The notes beneath the pieces are model-generated. The model was not told the DNA's origin and made no database searches. It was given only the letters and a program-made list of their open reading frames with translations. Shown piece after piece: positions 44,350 to 56,224 of a stretch of DNA of 64,000 nt. Source of the DNA: Hypericum androsaemum (Eukaryota; Streptophyta; Magnoliopsida; Malpighiales; Hypericaceae). Location of the stretch: contig OZ023199.1 of assembly GCA_963995505.1 (NCBI GenBank), positions 1,364,001 through 1,428,000 on the forward strand. Reading direction: 5' to 3'. The translations under genes were made by a program, and so were the position numbers. Every line of letters starts with the position of its first letter. Within the stretch, counting starts at the first letter, position 1.

Positions 44350-47300
44350 GTTGGCAATGCAAGGGGAGAAAGTTTCATAAGACACACAAAACCCAAAGAT
44401 GGAGTCTTTCTTATATTCCTGACTTGGGTCAAGCAAGGCAGCTCAAACTGGTCAAAACCCGGATGGCCAAATAATGAAACAAAGTCAATCACCACCTACA
44501 ATAGCGGACACAAATGACACGAGATTATGAAGCAAGCAATGAAATTATCACGAGGAAAACACGGGAAAGAAAGAGTTGAAAAGGACTTGGTAGGTATATT
44601 CGGTTAAAAGGGGTATTGAAAATTTCTGGTGGTGATCTTACCTTGGGATTGGGACCAGATTTTGGTCCAAGGAAATTGGGCTGTCCTAAGAATAAACCTT
44701 TTTATTTTTCTGATCCTGACAGCCCAATTTGTTAACGAGTCTGGTCGTCAAAGCACGACGCCTCGCCGACCAGAAGAGAGAAGGTTCTTTGCCTGTTCCC
44801 AGCAGAGGGCAAGACCGTCTTTTCCGAGGAAACACGGCCTGGCAAGTTCAATTAACACGCATCTAGTTAGCAAGCAAGCAATTAGCTGTTGGTCTTCGAA
44901 AAGCAAAAAAAGTGATTACGTGGATGCCAACAAATGGGGGAATATGGGGGAAGAAAATATATAGTTTTATGTTGCAAGTGAATGAAATCTCATTAAATTA
45001 TTGCACCTTAATATGTTATTTCGTTTCCCCAATGGACCCTAATTTTTATTTAAAAAATTAACTATTTGGTATCCAAAGTTCAATACTTCACTAATATTTA
45101 ATATTATTGTGATCCATTCACACGAACCTAGCTCAAGATATAAAAATAACTCTCAGATAATCAAAGTACTCATTAGTTTATATCAACTTAATTTCAGAAT
45201 ATTAGAATTTCTGTACCGAATTTAAACTAAGTATTAGTTATATAATATGAAATTCATACTCTTTTAACAATTAAAAAAAATCAAGTGAGAGCCATCTTTT
45301 TTTTTCTAAAATGGAACGGGGGGATGGGGGATGATGGGGATAGCTTAGACTACACGTGGAACTTTTCTATTGGTCAAGAGATTGTGCGGGGTTGGTAAAT
45401 TAAAAAAAGGGGTCCTTTTCATTCCCATACCTCAGGAAGGCGCGGTAGCTTAAGTAATCAGAAACTTTTAATCACTCGTATCCAAATTCAAAACTGGATT
45501 AATCAATTTAGTTAATGTATATATAAAAAAAAGTTTAGTACCTTAAAGTGTGACTTTTTTACTAAAATGCATCAACAAAGTGACAACCAGAGTTGTTATA
45601 TTATTTTCTGATTTTTCGAATTCTTTAAAAAATTGAGCATTTCCAAATTTAAGAACTCGGAATATTTTGTTCGAAAAAATTGTTCCAACTCGAAATGTTG
45701 TCTACGCATATTGATCATAGAAACCCATATTCAAAACGTCTAAGCTTTTGTTCTGAGATTACTAATTATTATTCAAAATTGTACAGTAATTAGAAATCCA
45801 ATCCAGATTGGTGACAGGTTCTTGCCAGCTGGAGCATTGGTTATACAGGAAAAAAAAATTGGTTGGCGGTGGAGTCACGGATTTGAACGCTTCAAAAGAA
45901 AAAATAAATAAAAGAAAATTCACCAACAACAATTTTTTTTAAAAAAATATTCTTATTATGCATGTTTTATTCGTAATTCATAAATTCAATATTTTTTAAA
46001 GATTACGTAATTAAGAAGAGAAAGACAATCCATTGAAAACTTATAAGTTATCGAACGAAATCAGAAATTTACAACTTTCTATAAATTGAGAATATTAGAC
46101 TCGGTTATTAAACAACGAACAATCCAAAAGTTGTAATTTCTAAAACAACAAGAGGGCAAAATTGGAAAAGAGGGAATAAACATGGTGACGCAAGCACGGG
46201 GCACGCACTGCACGGCGGTGGGGAGTCCCAGGAAACACGGTGAAGAGACGGGGAGAAAAAACGGCCGAGTCAACTCGGTGAGTCGACCCGCCTCCCAAGG
46301 AAAGAAACAAGAGAAGCACAACGTGAAAATTTTAGAGAGAGAGAGAGAGCGCACTGACCTTAGAGAGAGGGAGAGGAGCGTCCGGGAGGGGAATGCTGGA
46401 GGAGAAAGCGAAGCCCTCCTCTCTTCTCCTTGTTCTCTTCTTTCTTTCTTTTTGAGGGATGTTCTCTTCTTTTTTTGGGAGGGCGAGAGAAGATGACGCG
46501 TTTTTTTTATAGAAATTTATTTGGGAATGGAAGGGGAGAGTATATAGCGGGTTTAAGGAACGGAGAGATTCGGAGATAGGCTATGATTTTATAGTTTTAT
46601 ATTTGTGATATCCGAATTCATTTTATTATCTAGTGATATAACCGGATTTATTCTCGAATTCAACCAGAGCTTTTCGATTTTTCTAAATGTCAAAATTTGA
46701 AAAATGGTTAGATTTGTTTTATGTATTTTAAATTATAACTCACAATATACATGAGAAAAAATGCATTTTCCCTTCTTGTTTTGTGCGCACTTTTTTCCAT
46801 TAAAAATTTCTTGGTTTGTACGAGTTGAACGGAAATTTTATATTTTTCCAAGAAAAAACGAAATGGTTTTTCATAAAACAGATTCCACACACAACGAGGA
46901 ATGTATCTTGTATATTTTTTGGATTATCACGACTTGGTATCTCATTCTTGAATTCGAACCGAGTAAGAATTTTGAATAATGGTGGAATCCTCTTACATAT
47001 TTTTAACACTATTATGTTTTAAATTTGAGATTTTTGTTTTTTTTTTAGTTTATACCACCTGATATTCAGATATTATTAAGTTGACCATCTAAGTTTGAGC
47101 AGATAATATTTTTTAAAAGTGACAAAACTCACAACAATTATTTAACAATGTGGCATTCTCAATCTTTTAATACATTTTGCTTAAATAGAACAAACTAATT
47201 AGTTGATTTATGTGTTTTAGTTACTTTCACACTTGGTTCAATCAAGATAATTAGTATAAATCTTTTTTACCGAATCCTTTTGTTTATAATACAATCAGAG

Positions 47301-48014
47301 CATAATGACATCAAATCTTATTTGATATGGGAGGAGATATGGGCGGGGATGGACAGATTCCGGGAATGTAGCTTTTGACATCAACTTATTTGCCTGGATC
47401 TCACGCCAAATCTGACTTCAAATGAGTCTCCTGAATCTTCGACACTAGTTTTATATAATAATTACTTAGTCAATTAATTTAGTTTCAAATTTGCTCAAAC
47501 TTAAAGGGACTAGATTTAGTCCTAAAAGCCCGTTTCCGGGAAGGTCCTAGATGGCCCATTTGGTAAACTATTTTATCATAATCGGGTAGACTATTTTATC
47601 ATATCATAACCGTGCAGACTATTTTATTTTATCCAACCCTCTTTTATCCGAAACAGTTTTTGTGAAACCATTTTACTATAATCGGGTAGACTATTTTATC
47701 GTAGCAAGGTAAACTATTTTATTTTACAAGACAATCCTGACACGTTTTACACGTTCAGAACCAAATCTAACCCCAAACTTAAAAAGCTCTGGATTAACTT
47801 TTTTTACCATTGCTCGTGGATAACTGTTACATTGTTCTGGTTTCTAATATTCCGTGTGTTTTAGGGCGGACACCTATTTTGGTTATCCAATATTCTCATG
47901 GGATATCCTTTTTAGCTAAATGCCCCGAGGCCTAACCCAAAGCAAACTAATTAAAGAAAAAAGTGAAACACTGGACTGGACGGAAGCTGTATTATTCTCG
48001 TGGAATTATATCAA
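44350..48014. other. Intergenic, no gene recognised
   Basis: 44350-44650 is the leader and promoter of the TMEM53-like gene. 46182-46496 is GC-richer, with a GA microsatellite (46333-46350) and open frames that resemble nothing. Near 47570-47740 a word ACTATTTTATC recurs six times or so. The rest is AT-rich. Confidence 0.45.
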
Positions 48015-49077
48015 GGGACAAATTACCCTTACATTCCTGTACTTTGGTCAGCCTCCCCCTAGGGTCCTTGGATTTTGGAAAATGATTGTCCCGTCCCTAA
48101 GTTTTGATGATAATAGACTCTCGGGTCCCTGGAGCCGGAATATTCCATATTCTCCGGCGAAATCCCACTTGAAATGACCAAAATGTCCCTTGCACTTAAA
48201 CCAAAATCAAAACCAAAATTTCTCTCCCCTCTTCCCCCTCTCTCCCTCCTCACACTTGCATGTCCTCCTATCTTCTCCCCATTCTCTCCTCTCTCCTCCA
48301 TCTTCTTCACCTTCTTCAACCCAATCCCAGAAACTAACATTTCTATTCTTAAACACAAATCAAGAAAACTCAATTTTAATTCCTGATTTATTCTTAAACC
48401 CAAATCCAGAAAACATAAATTTTAATTCTAAGTTTATTCTTAAACCCAAATCCAGAGAAAATACAAACCCAAATAGAAAAAGTAAATCCGTCGAGACGAA
48501 CCTCCTTCAACCTGAAGCAACCCCATGCATCCTGCCCCAATTGGTTCAATGAGTGATTTTAAGGACCAAGAATCTGAAGCAAGAGCGAAAGCGAGTGTCG
48601 GGCGGTGATGAAGATGGCACCGGAGAGGTTGAAAGAGATGAGGGCGGATTTCGTGGCAGGGAATGGAGGAGAATCGGATAACCGTCACGAGCGAGGAGGA
48701 GATGGACCCGTCGGCACGAGGTCGCTCCATCGTCCTCGTTTTCTTCACCGCCACGAGCGAGAGGCAACGGAGCGGCGGCTCCTGGGTTTTGTCCAGGAAC
48801 CCACGGTTGGGCTTCTGAGCAAACAAGACTGGCGTCGCGGCACGGGAGGCGCCGCAGGGAAGAGGGGAGAGAAATTTTGGTTTTGATTTTGGTTTAAGTG
48901 CAAGGGGCATTTTAGTCTTTTCAAGTGGGATATCGCCAGAGAATATGGAATATTCCGGATCCAGGGACCCGAGAGTATATTATCATCAAAACTTAGGGAC
49001 GGGATAATCTTTTTCCAAAAGTCAGGGACCCTAGGGGGAGGGTGACCAAAGTACAGGGATGTGAGGGTAATTTGCCC
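48015..49077. mobile_element. Large Mutator-like foldback element (1.06 kb) with GC-rich interior
   Basis: Inverted arms of about 230 bp (48015-48245 and 48850-49077) begin GGGACAAATTACCCTTAC and GGGCAAATTACCCTCAC. They share CTAGGGTCC, GATAATAGACTCTCGGGTCC and AACCAAAATCAAAACC. Flanks AATTATATCAA (48004-48014) and AATTATCAA (49078-49086) fit a 9-bp duplication with a later 2-bp indel. The 600-bp middle includes a GC-rich piece (48590-48850) that may be captured host DNA. Open frames across the arms on both strands are structural by-products. Confidence 0.85.
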
Positions 49078-49086
49078 AATTATCAA

Positions 49087-49471
49087 GCCCACAATTCCAT
49101 TGGCCTACCATCCACGCGCTTTCTGGGTTCTGAAAATTAAAGATTTCAAATTCGAATTTGAAATTGCATTATTGTTAACACTATAAATAAAGAACTCTGT
49201 CATTCTTTGTAGTATTACGTAATTGAACTCGAAATTGGACTGACTACATGCAACTGGACCAAGCCTACCTTCGAATTTGGTTTGCTTAAGGGAGCTGATG
49301 TCTTGTAATTAAAGAGGCGGGTCTGGAAATCTACCTCATAACAAATCTATCAAAATCTACCATCCGAGCCGAGTTAATTTTATGATAGTCTCGACATACC
49401 AGCACGCAACAGCAAAGCAAATGTATCAAGTCCGGGTTGAATGCAAGAATAAATCAATACCAAGTGAATCG
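49087..49471. other. 3' flank of the FAD synthetase gene
   Basis: AT-rich, no gene. Confidence 0.5.
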
Positions 49472-52167
49472 TTAATCACCAAATTCAATACCCAAGAGCT
49501 GAAAATCTTGAGCTCCATTGCAGTTACATGGAGTTACCTCCTCTGACTCTATATGGATTCTGGATGAATCAATACTTACTCTACATGTTACTCTGTTATT
49601 AGAAACTAGAAGCCAACAATTCTCGTAGATGCCATCTTTTGGTGGAAGATTCAACAAACATGATTTCGGAGCCGACACGATTTGTTTACGTCTGTGAAGG
49701 ACTGATTCTTCGTCTTTTAGCGTCACCAACAATCGATGTGGACGTCCGAGAAGTTCTGACACATAATTTATGTCGCCGGCAGCTAGAGCATGTCGGACTC
49801 GAGTGGACGAGACTTGCCCTCTCTCTTTTGAATTGGTAGGTATCAGATTTTGCATGTCTTGATTCCTGTCCATGACAGATTCGATGATGTAAGCTCCCAA
49901 CCCATACTCTTTGCACAGCCTAACCAGCTCGAGGGCATCTCCTGCAGCTTTATAGCCAAACCGATAGTTTTCCCCTGCAAGAATTACAGTGATGATTGAT
50001 CTTTTGTTGACTTTGTCCACAATCTCGACATCAAACTATGACGCGCAAAAGTAAGAAAATATAGTGTGGAAGTAACCTGCCACAACGCCGCATACTCCCA
50101 GTTCTTTTGATAGTTTATCAACAAATTGCCTTGGGGTGAGATGTCGGACACTAGAAAATCCGACCTCGAACTCTGCTGGGGCCACGTTACCACAATATGG
50201 AGCCCACGAGGAGAGAATCCTCTTCCGATCACATTTAGCAACTATGAGAGCTCTGTTCAACAATAATGGTTGAAGTCAAACAGGAAGTACATTGATGCCA
50301 AATCAACCATCAGCAGGCATCTCAAACTCCAGCAATAGATAAATTCAGATGGGATGAAGAAGCATTCACAAATTTTCACGTGGCTAACTAAAACAGTTGC
50401 GGAAGCATGCAAAAGAAATTTAACCGAGAACTAAAAACTGCATCCCATGATAGAGCAGTAGAGCACCATACCTTGGCTCCCACCCAAGCACCTCTGCCAT
50501 ACCAACAAAAGATAAAAGGTATGGAACTCCCACTTTCGATGCTTGAATTGCGAGTTCACGATGGCCAACATGGAGAGCATCAAATTTTCCGAGTGCTACA
50601 ATTCCTCCTGCAAAAATGAGAACCAAGCAATCAGCAACAATCGCTAGGCATAATGAGTACGTGGACAATCAGATCAAACTACCATAAGAATTTAGGAATA
50701 GACATGATTGGAAAAGGAAATTGAATCAAACTACCTATTGATTCACAGGATACACTGAGATACAGAAAATTGGGTTAAGAGAAATAAGACAGGCCTACAG
50801 TCACCTGCTATGGAAGATAATCCTTCTGAAGGAACCTCGATATCATCTTTTCCTGGGCTTTGTCACAAAGAAAGGTCGTCAGCTACTTGAGCAAACATGT
50901 GATGCGTCAAAGACAGATCAACATAATACATTGCCGGAAACGTAGTCAAGTGCATAAGTACAATAATTGGCCAAAAGGATGTGGCTTATTAATCTAATTT
51001 AGACAATCAAAGAACAATGAATCTGCGTTATCATTGCCATCAACTAATAATTGTACAACTTCAAACCGCGCGATCCCTAATTTCCTAAATTTTCTGACCT
51101 CAAATACCAGTCACTGTCCAACCATGTAGTCCTCGACAACAAACATGCATTTGAGGGCTCCAATAAATGTCAAGTCAATTCCTTACTCTCCGAGACCCAA
51201 TATTCCAATTAAGTTCCATAAGCCAGATCTAGCAATTGGGTCACCTTCAAACACTCCTCACAGCCTAAGCACCTAGTCCTCTACAACAAACATACAACCA
51301 CGTGCTCCAACCAATGTCAAGCACAGTTCTTTACCCTCCGGCGCCCACTATCCCAGACCATGTTCCACACTTTCACATCCTAGAACAGAAGGAACTCCGA
51401 AACCAGCAAGTCACCTTCAAACACTCATCGCAGCCTAAGCATCTAGCTAGTCCTTAGCATCAAAGAAGCTCCAATTAAGGGCTACAAACAATGTCTAGAT
51501 TAGTTCTTTCCCCTCCAGTACCCACTATCTCGAACCAAGTTCCTCACTTTCACATCCAAGAACAGAAAAAACTCCGAAGCCAGCAAGATGGTCACCATCA
51601 AACAATCGTCGCAGTCTAAGCACCTAGTCCTCAACAACGAAAAACATCCAATTATGGGCTCCAATCCATGCCATGTTCAGTATTTTGCCCTCCAGCACCC
51701 AATATTCAAAACCAAGTTCCACACTTTCAAATCCTAGACCAAACAGAGAAACTTCAAAGCTAGCAATTGGGTCACCTTCGAACACTGTTCACGCCCTAAG
51801 AGCCTAGTCCTCAACAAGAAACACTCAATTACTTGCTCAAAACAATGCCAAGTTCAGTTCTTTAACCTCCAGCACCAATATTCCACACCAAGTTCCGAGA
51901 CCAAAAGAAACACCAAAGTAAGCAAGTGGGTCACCTGAAAGCAGCCGAAAGGGTGGGAATTTCGCCGGGGAGCTTGGGCTGGAGGCTGGCAGAAGAGGCA
52001 ACAAAACGGTGGCGTTGATAACCATAGTAAGAGACCACAATCCTGTTGGTGCTGAAATTCCCCGAGTTAAAAGCCTGGGCTTGAGGGTGGTTGGGATTAC
52101 AATGGTGGTGGTGGTGGTTGAACTCTCGTAGGTGCTGGGAAATACGAGAGCCACCAGCCAGCATCAT
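49472..52167 (-). CDS. RIBF: FAD synthetase, chloroplast (RIBF1/RIBF2 type)
   Basis: Five exons on the minus strand (52167-51935, 50857-50805, 50607-50472, 50252-50077, 49974-49472) give 366 residues; all junctions are GT-AG and phases agree. The first exon is a Ser/His/Asn-rich transit peptide. The FAD-synthetase nucleotidyltransferase follows: [18 protein letters not shown] with the HxGH motif (about 108-111), [43 protein letters not shown] (about 200) and the SSTRVR motif (255-260). As in other plant RIBF proteins the C-terminal flavokinase domain of bacterial RibF is absent, so it should adenylate FMN to FAD in plastids. The first intron is over 1 kb, the others 100-220 bp. It appears intact; whether it corresponds to RIBF1 or RIBF2 cannot be told. 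Confidence 0.95.
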
Positions 52168-53240
52168 TTGTTCTTTTTTTTCCCTTTCTGGGTTTTAGAG
52201 GAGGAGGAACTAAGAAGAGGATTAGTGTGTCTGTTTTATTTGGCATCGGGAGAGAAGAAGAAGAAGCGTGTCCTGTCCTCCTCTCCAAATTCTCTGATTC
52301 CTTCTAGAATTATTTTACATCAATAGGCAAACACCAAAAAACTAATCTCAGTTGAAAAATCAAGTGACAATCCAAATTTTTAGTTAAGTTTAAAATAACT
52401 CTATTATATATTTTGTTATCTAGAATCCTTTTAGATGTATTATTATTACTATTAGTCGTAATATTAGTAAGATTGTCCCATCTTATACCTTGTTTGCCGG
52501 CAGGAAACACATGAAGAGAGAGTATATAATTTTATTTCTTTAGAATATTTGAATTAATTCTTACTAATAAAAAATAAATTGTTAATAAAGTCATACTCAA
52601 ATAGGATTTGACAACTGACATTACCGGTGTCATTTTCTTTCCTCTCCCCTTCTCACACACTTTAAAACAGATTTTTTTTTTAAACCAACACTTTAAAACA
52701 GATTTGGAATGGTAATGTTATTGTTAACCCCTAGACAATTAAAACGAATAATTATACTGATTAGGAGAAGGGGAATGGTTAATTTACGTAATTTTTAACT
52801 GTCTCCCCTTCGTTTTATTAAGCTACCTAATACCCTACCAATCCCAAACACAACCACCACCAGCAGTAATTTTTATAGTGATTTTTTATACCAAATTGAT
52901 AATATTTAGAACATTAATTTCTTGATAAAATTATGTAAATTTACCATAAAATTATTGTTTAATAAAAGTTTATATATTAAATATGACAAATCAATGAATC
53001 CTAGAGAAACTATAATAAAGTTTTCCTAGAGCTTTGCCATTCCCCAAACATAACTCAAAAGGTGACAAAGTAGACTCCAACTCCCTCGTCACTCACAAAA
53101 TCCAACTCCTCCTTTGATAGATGCAACTCCAACCCTTCAACCAGAGACCTGAAAAGAACAATCTTTATAGTTCCTAAGCCAAACCCACATCCAAAAATGG
53201 TGGAGTTGCACAAGCAAAGGAACCAAGATCCAACAACAAA
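52168..53240. other. Upstream of the FAD synthetase gene, no other gene
   Basis: The 5' leader and promoter area is close to 52168-52330; no clear TATA box. The remainder is AT-rich and featureless, apart from a short duplicated phrase (CACTTTAAAACAGATTT) at 52659 and 52690. Confidence 0.45.
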
Positions 53241-53437
53241 AATAAGTATGTATAAAGACGCTATCACTTGATCCAAGAGATCATAGCGAGAAAGGAAATA
53301 GAATTAGAACGAATTTCTACAGAGGATAACCTGGCTGATCCTTTCACCAAATCACTTAGCGTACAAAAGCACGCTAGACACTTTGAGAGTGTAGGTGTCA
53401 GATGCATAGGTGATTAGCTCTAGGCCAAGTGGGAGAT
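53240..53437 (+). pseudogene. Ty1/copia polyprotein C-terminus
   Basis: The plus-strand frame reads RRYHLIQEIIARKEIELERI, then STEDNLADPFTKSLSVQKHA and ends GVRCIGD-stop: the last 60 residues of a copia RNase H domain. A stop interrupts it just before RRYH. The stop codon is followed by a polypurine stretch (CAAGTGGGAGA) directly before the LTR. Upstream domains are absent, so this is a 5'-truncated element. Confidence 0.88.
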
Positions 53438-54978
53438 TGTTAGTATAGATGTCCTAGAGACAATCAGAATAAGGACATTATACTTGGTCACATTCAGTTA
53501 TATTATATTATTAATTTGCATTAATAATATTTGGCATTACATAAATGAATATGATGTTTGATTGTTTGCATATATTCATGTTTATGTTCCCATGAACTAG
53601 TGTTGTCATTGAGAATGTGAGATCTCAGATGACTATGCATGTAGTTCTTAAAGAGTCACAATCAATGATCATCGAGAAAGGGATATCAATTATGCGATTG
53701 AGATTGGTGTGCGATCTACATCATATCCTTAGAGGATGTAGTGGTTTTCACAACTACGAGATACTAGGTATTTTATGATGGATGCACAAATACTTTAGAG
53801 AATACTGGCATACCCGACCGAGAAATCGTTTGGTGTATTCTATTTACGTGTCTACGGGAATATCGGTTTATGGAGTAGTGTAATGGTCCTCCGACTTGAG
53901 GTCAATACGCACGACATGTACGGAGTGATGGGTTTTGACTATGACCAACTCTTGCACTCCTGACGGGATAGATATGGTATGTGTCTAGTACATCACGAAG
54001 TATATGTGTATGGTAGTTGAGCCAATAATATGATTCATTCCTCAAATAGACTTGGAGAGAATACTTATCTTCTCATAACTAATTGAATCGTTAGTCATTG
54101 GCCAATGCACGTCACTTTTAAAATGGTATCTAAAAGTGACAACATGATCAATTAGTAGAATGAGATAATATGATTAAGTTGTTTGAATAGACACTTTAAT
54201 CATATTCTAGATTTAATCGAGTATCCGCGAATGAAAGGACTGTGTCACTATGAGCTTCGCATTACAGGTAGTTGCAGTATCCTCGCAACGTACCTCATAT
54301 GTTAAGATTGTCTGGTTTATTGTCTAGGGTTCGACTAAGACCATTAGTTCGACTAATCGCTTGACATGTGAGGGCCTACGGGTCACACAACAAGTAATCG
54401 TAGTTTACGAATTGAAGTTGGTAGATTAAATATTGATTTGATCAAGAATATTTAATCTATGGAAAAATATTATAATTTTATTAGATAGTATTATAATTAT
54501 TAAATTAAATTAGATTAAATTAAATAGTATATATAGTAAAATGTTGGACATGTTTTGACTTGGTTAGGGAAATTTGAAATTGGGCTTCAAAGCCCAAAAT
54601 TAGAAGTCAAAGTTAATGGCTACTAAAGTCTTCTAACTTAAGCGCTAAGCAAATTTCCTCTACATATATATACATGGACATCTAGGATTTTAGATACATG
54701 TAACATATGAAATAAAACCTAGATACCAAAATCAATTTCTACACCTCCTTTGGCAAAGAATTCTCCTAGCGAATTCCCGAAGGTTTCAACTGTCAAAGAA
54801 TTCGCAGACGAGGACTACGTGAATATCGTAGTAGAGGATTCGATTTACAACGTCTTGTAAGAATTCTCTAACTATAATTTTATGTTTTATGTTATACGGC
54901 CAAAATCAGATTCGTGTTGGTAAAATTTTAAACTTCCGCTGCTACGATCTTATAAGTTCATACTTATAAACTCCAACA
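53438..54978 (+). repeat. Copia 3' LTR, about 1.54 kb
   Basis: Starts TGTTAGTATAG and ends CTCCAACA, immediately after the polypurine tract. It has no other copy in the window, so the pair cannot be compared. A TATATATA stretch near 54664-54672 may be the LTR promoter. Its length fits long-LTR copia lineages. Confidence 0.85.
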
Positions 54979-55201
54979 TCGCTCCCCATCATTATCCACA
55001 TCGAGGACAGCCTACGCGCGAGTCATTTCTGGGCCCCACTCCTCACATCGCCTCAACCCCGCTGCTTGACTCTACTTAGGTCAATAGGTTTAATCGATCA
55101 GCAAAGACAAAATAACACCAAAATAATCAACTTCAAATCAAGTGATGCCATACTGAATGCCGTTCGTCAAACAAAATAGAAGTAACAAATGAAGAACTTA
55201 C

Positions 55202-56204
55202 ATTCTCTGAGCATTGGTCCCATACTTGGCAAACTGAACCGTATTTCACGACCATCAACAACGCTTCCTAGACAAAGTACCCAAACAATCAAATCAGTCA
55301 CACATGATAAAAAATTTGCAAAAGTTGACAAGAAACCACATTGTATACAAGGAATCGAATACATGAGTCTAAAAGCAGGGTGGAGAGCATGATAGGACAT
55401 ACCATCCAGCCGCTTAATTGCCTTTGACTCGTCGTCAGCATACTTATACCTCACAAACGCAAAAGCACGAGAGTCGCCAGTCCTAAAATGGTTGAAGGCA
55501 AGTTAACAATAAGCTTCTCCGTTGCACAATCACAAGTCTTCAAACTCGAGGGCGAGAACACATATTCTAATAAAGTAACCCCGACCATGATAATTTCAAG
55601 TCCGCGATCACAGCCCTAAACAGTTTAACCAGTGGAAAAAAAATTCCAGAAACCGAGCATTGTAACAGCAACAAGCCTAATTATAAACAAATCAGAAATA
55701 AATACACAAAGAGATTGGAAACAGAAGTGACCTGCGATCCCTAAGGATAAAGATATCAAAATCTTGCCGTACTTGTCAAAGAGAGGGAAGAAATTGTCCG
55801 CGGTCGTCCCTAAAAAAGGTGAAGCAAAAGGAAGATAAAATCAGCGAACATAAAACTCAATAAGATAAAAGAAAAAATGGTTACAAACAGAAAACAAGAG
55901 AGATCTCTTTAGCGTGAAAACGAGAGAGGGAGGGAGGGAGAAGGCTCACGAAAGGTGATGTTGAGGACGACAAGGGATTAGGTGTCCGCGATGTCCGGCG
56001 GGCCCGACTACTGAAGTCAGACATGGCTTGCTTGTTGGTTGAGTCGAATATGTCCGGAGGGCCCGAGCTACCGAAGTGAGACATGGCTTGCTCGCTGATA
56101 GACTCAGTGATGTCCGGTGGGCCCGACCTACTGAAGTGAGACATGGCTTGCTCGCTGGTTGAGTAGGCGATCTCCGGCAGGCCCAACCTACCGAAGTGAG
56201 ACAT
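55202..56204 (-). pseudogene. SC35-like SR splicing factor pseudogene with 60-bp N-terminal repeats
   Basis: Minus-strand exon remnants at 56204-55950, 55809-55732, 55482-55403 and 55267-55202 have proper splice sites. Translated in pieces they follow the SC35 RRM: MSHFGRxGPPDI, LVVLNITF, TTADNFFPLFDKYGK, DIFILRDRR, TGDSRAFAFVRYKYADDESK, VVDGREIR. Lesions: an in-frame TAA after IADT, a 1-base loss in or next to KYGK, and a 1-base loss after GREIR. The RS domain is missing. The first coding segment is present four times as a 60-bp tandem unit (ATGs at 56204, 56144, 56084 and 56024). Intact relatives bind exonic enhancers and recruit spliceosome parts in the nucleus; this copy cannot make the full RRM. 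Confidence 0.9.
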
Positions 56205-56224
56205 GGCTTGCTTGCTGGTTGAGG
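55985..56224 (-). repeat. 60-bp tandem repeat, four copies, coding origin
   Basis: Each unit carries the codons for MSHFGRxGPPDI plus about 24 bases that were originally 5' untranslated sequence (ACCAGCNANCAAGCC), now read as STSEQA or similar. The unit is a multiple of three, so three copies stay in one frame; the fourth has lost a base. Confidence 0.95.

Noticed and set aside
44350..44436. Upstream in-frame start adding 29 residues to the TMEM53-like protein
   Set aside because: The MGSLSGILQRP start matches the usual plant family N-terminus; the extension is more likely 5' untranslated, though it cannot be excluded.
46182..46496. Charged 104-residue frame in a GC-rich patch
   Set aside because: It includes a GA microsatellite and has no similarity to known proteins; it could be part of an unrecognised leader but cannot be supported.
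48059..48910. Several 100-150-residue frames on both strands
   Set aside because: They lie in the long inverted arms of a foldback MITE; mirrored frames on opposite strands encode the same residues.
53055..53276. 73-residue hydrophobic minus-strand frame
   Set aside because: Overlaps the copia fragment at one end, no conserved motif, no promoter evidence.
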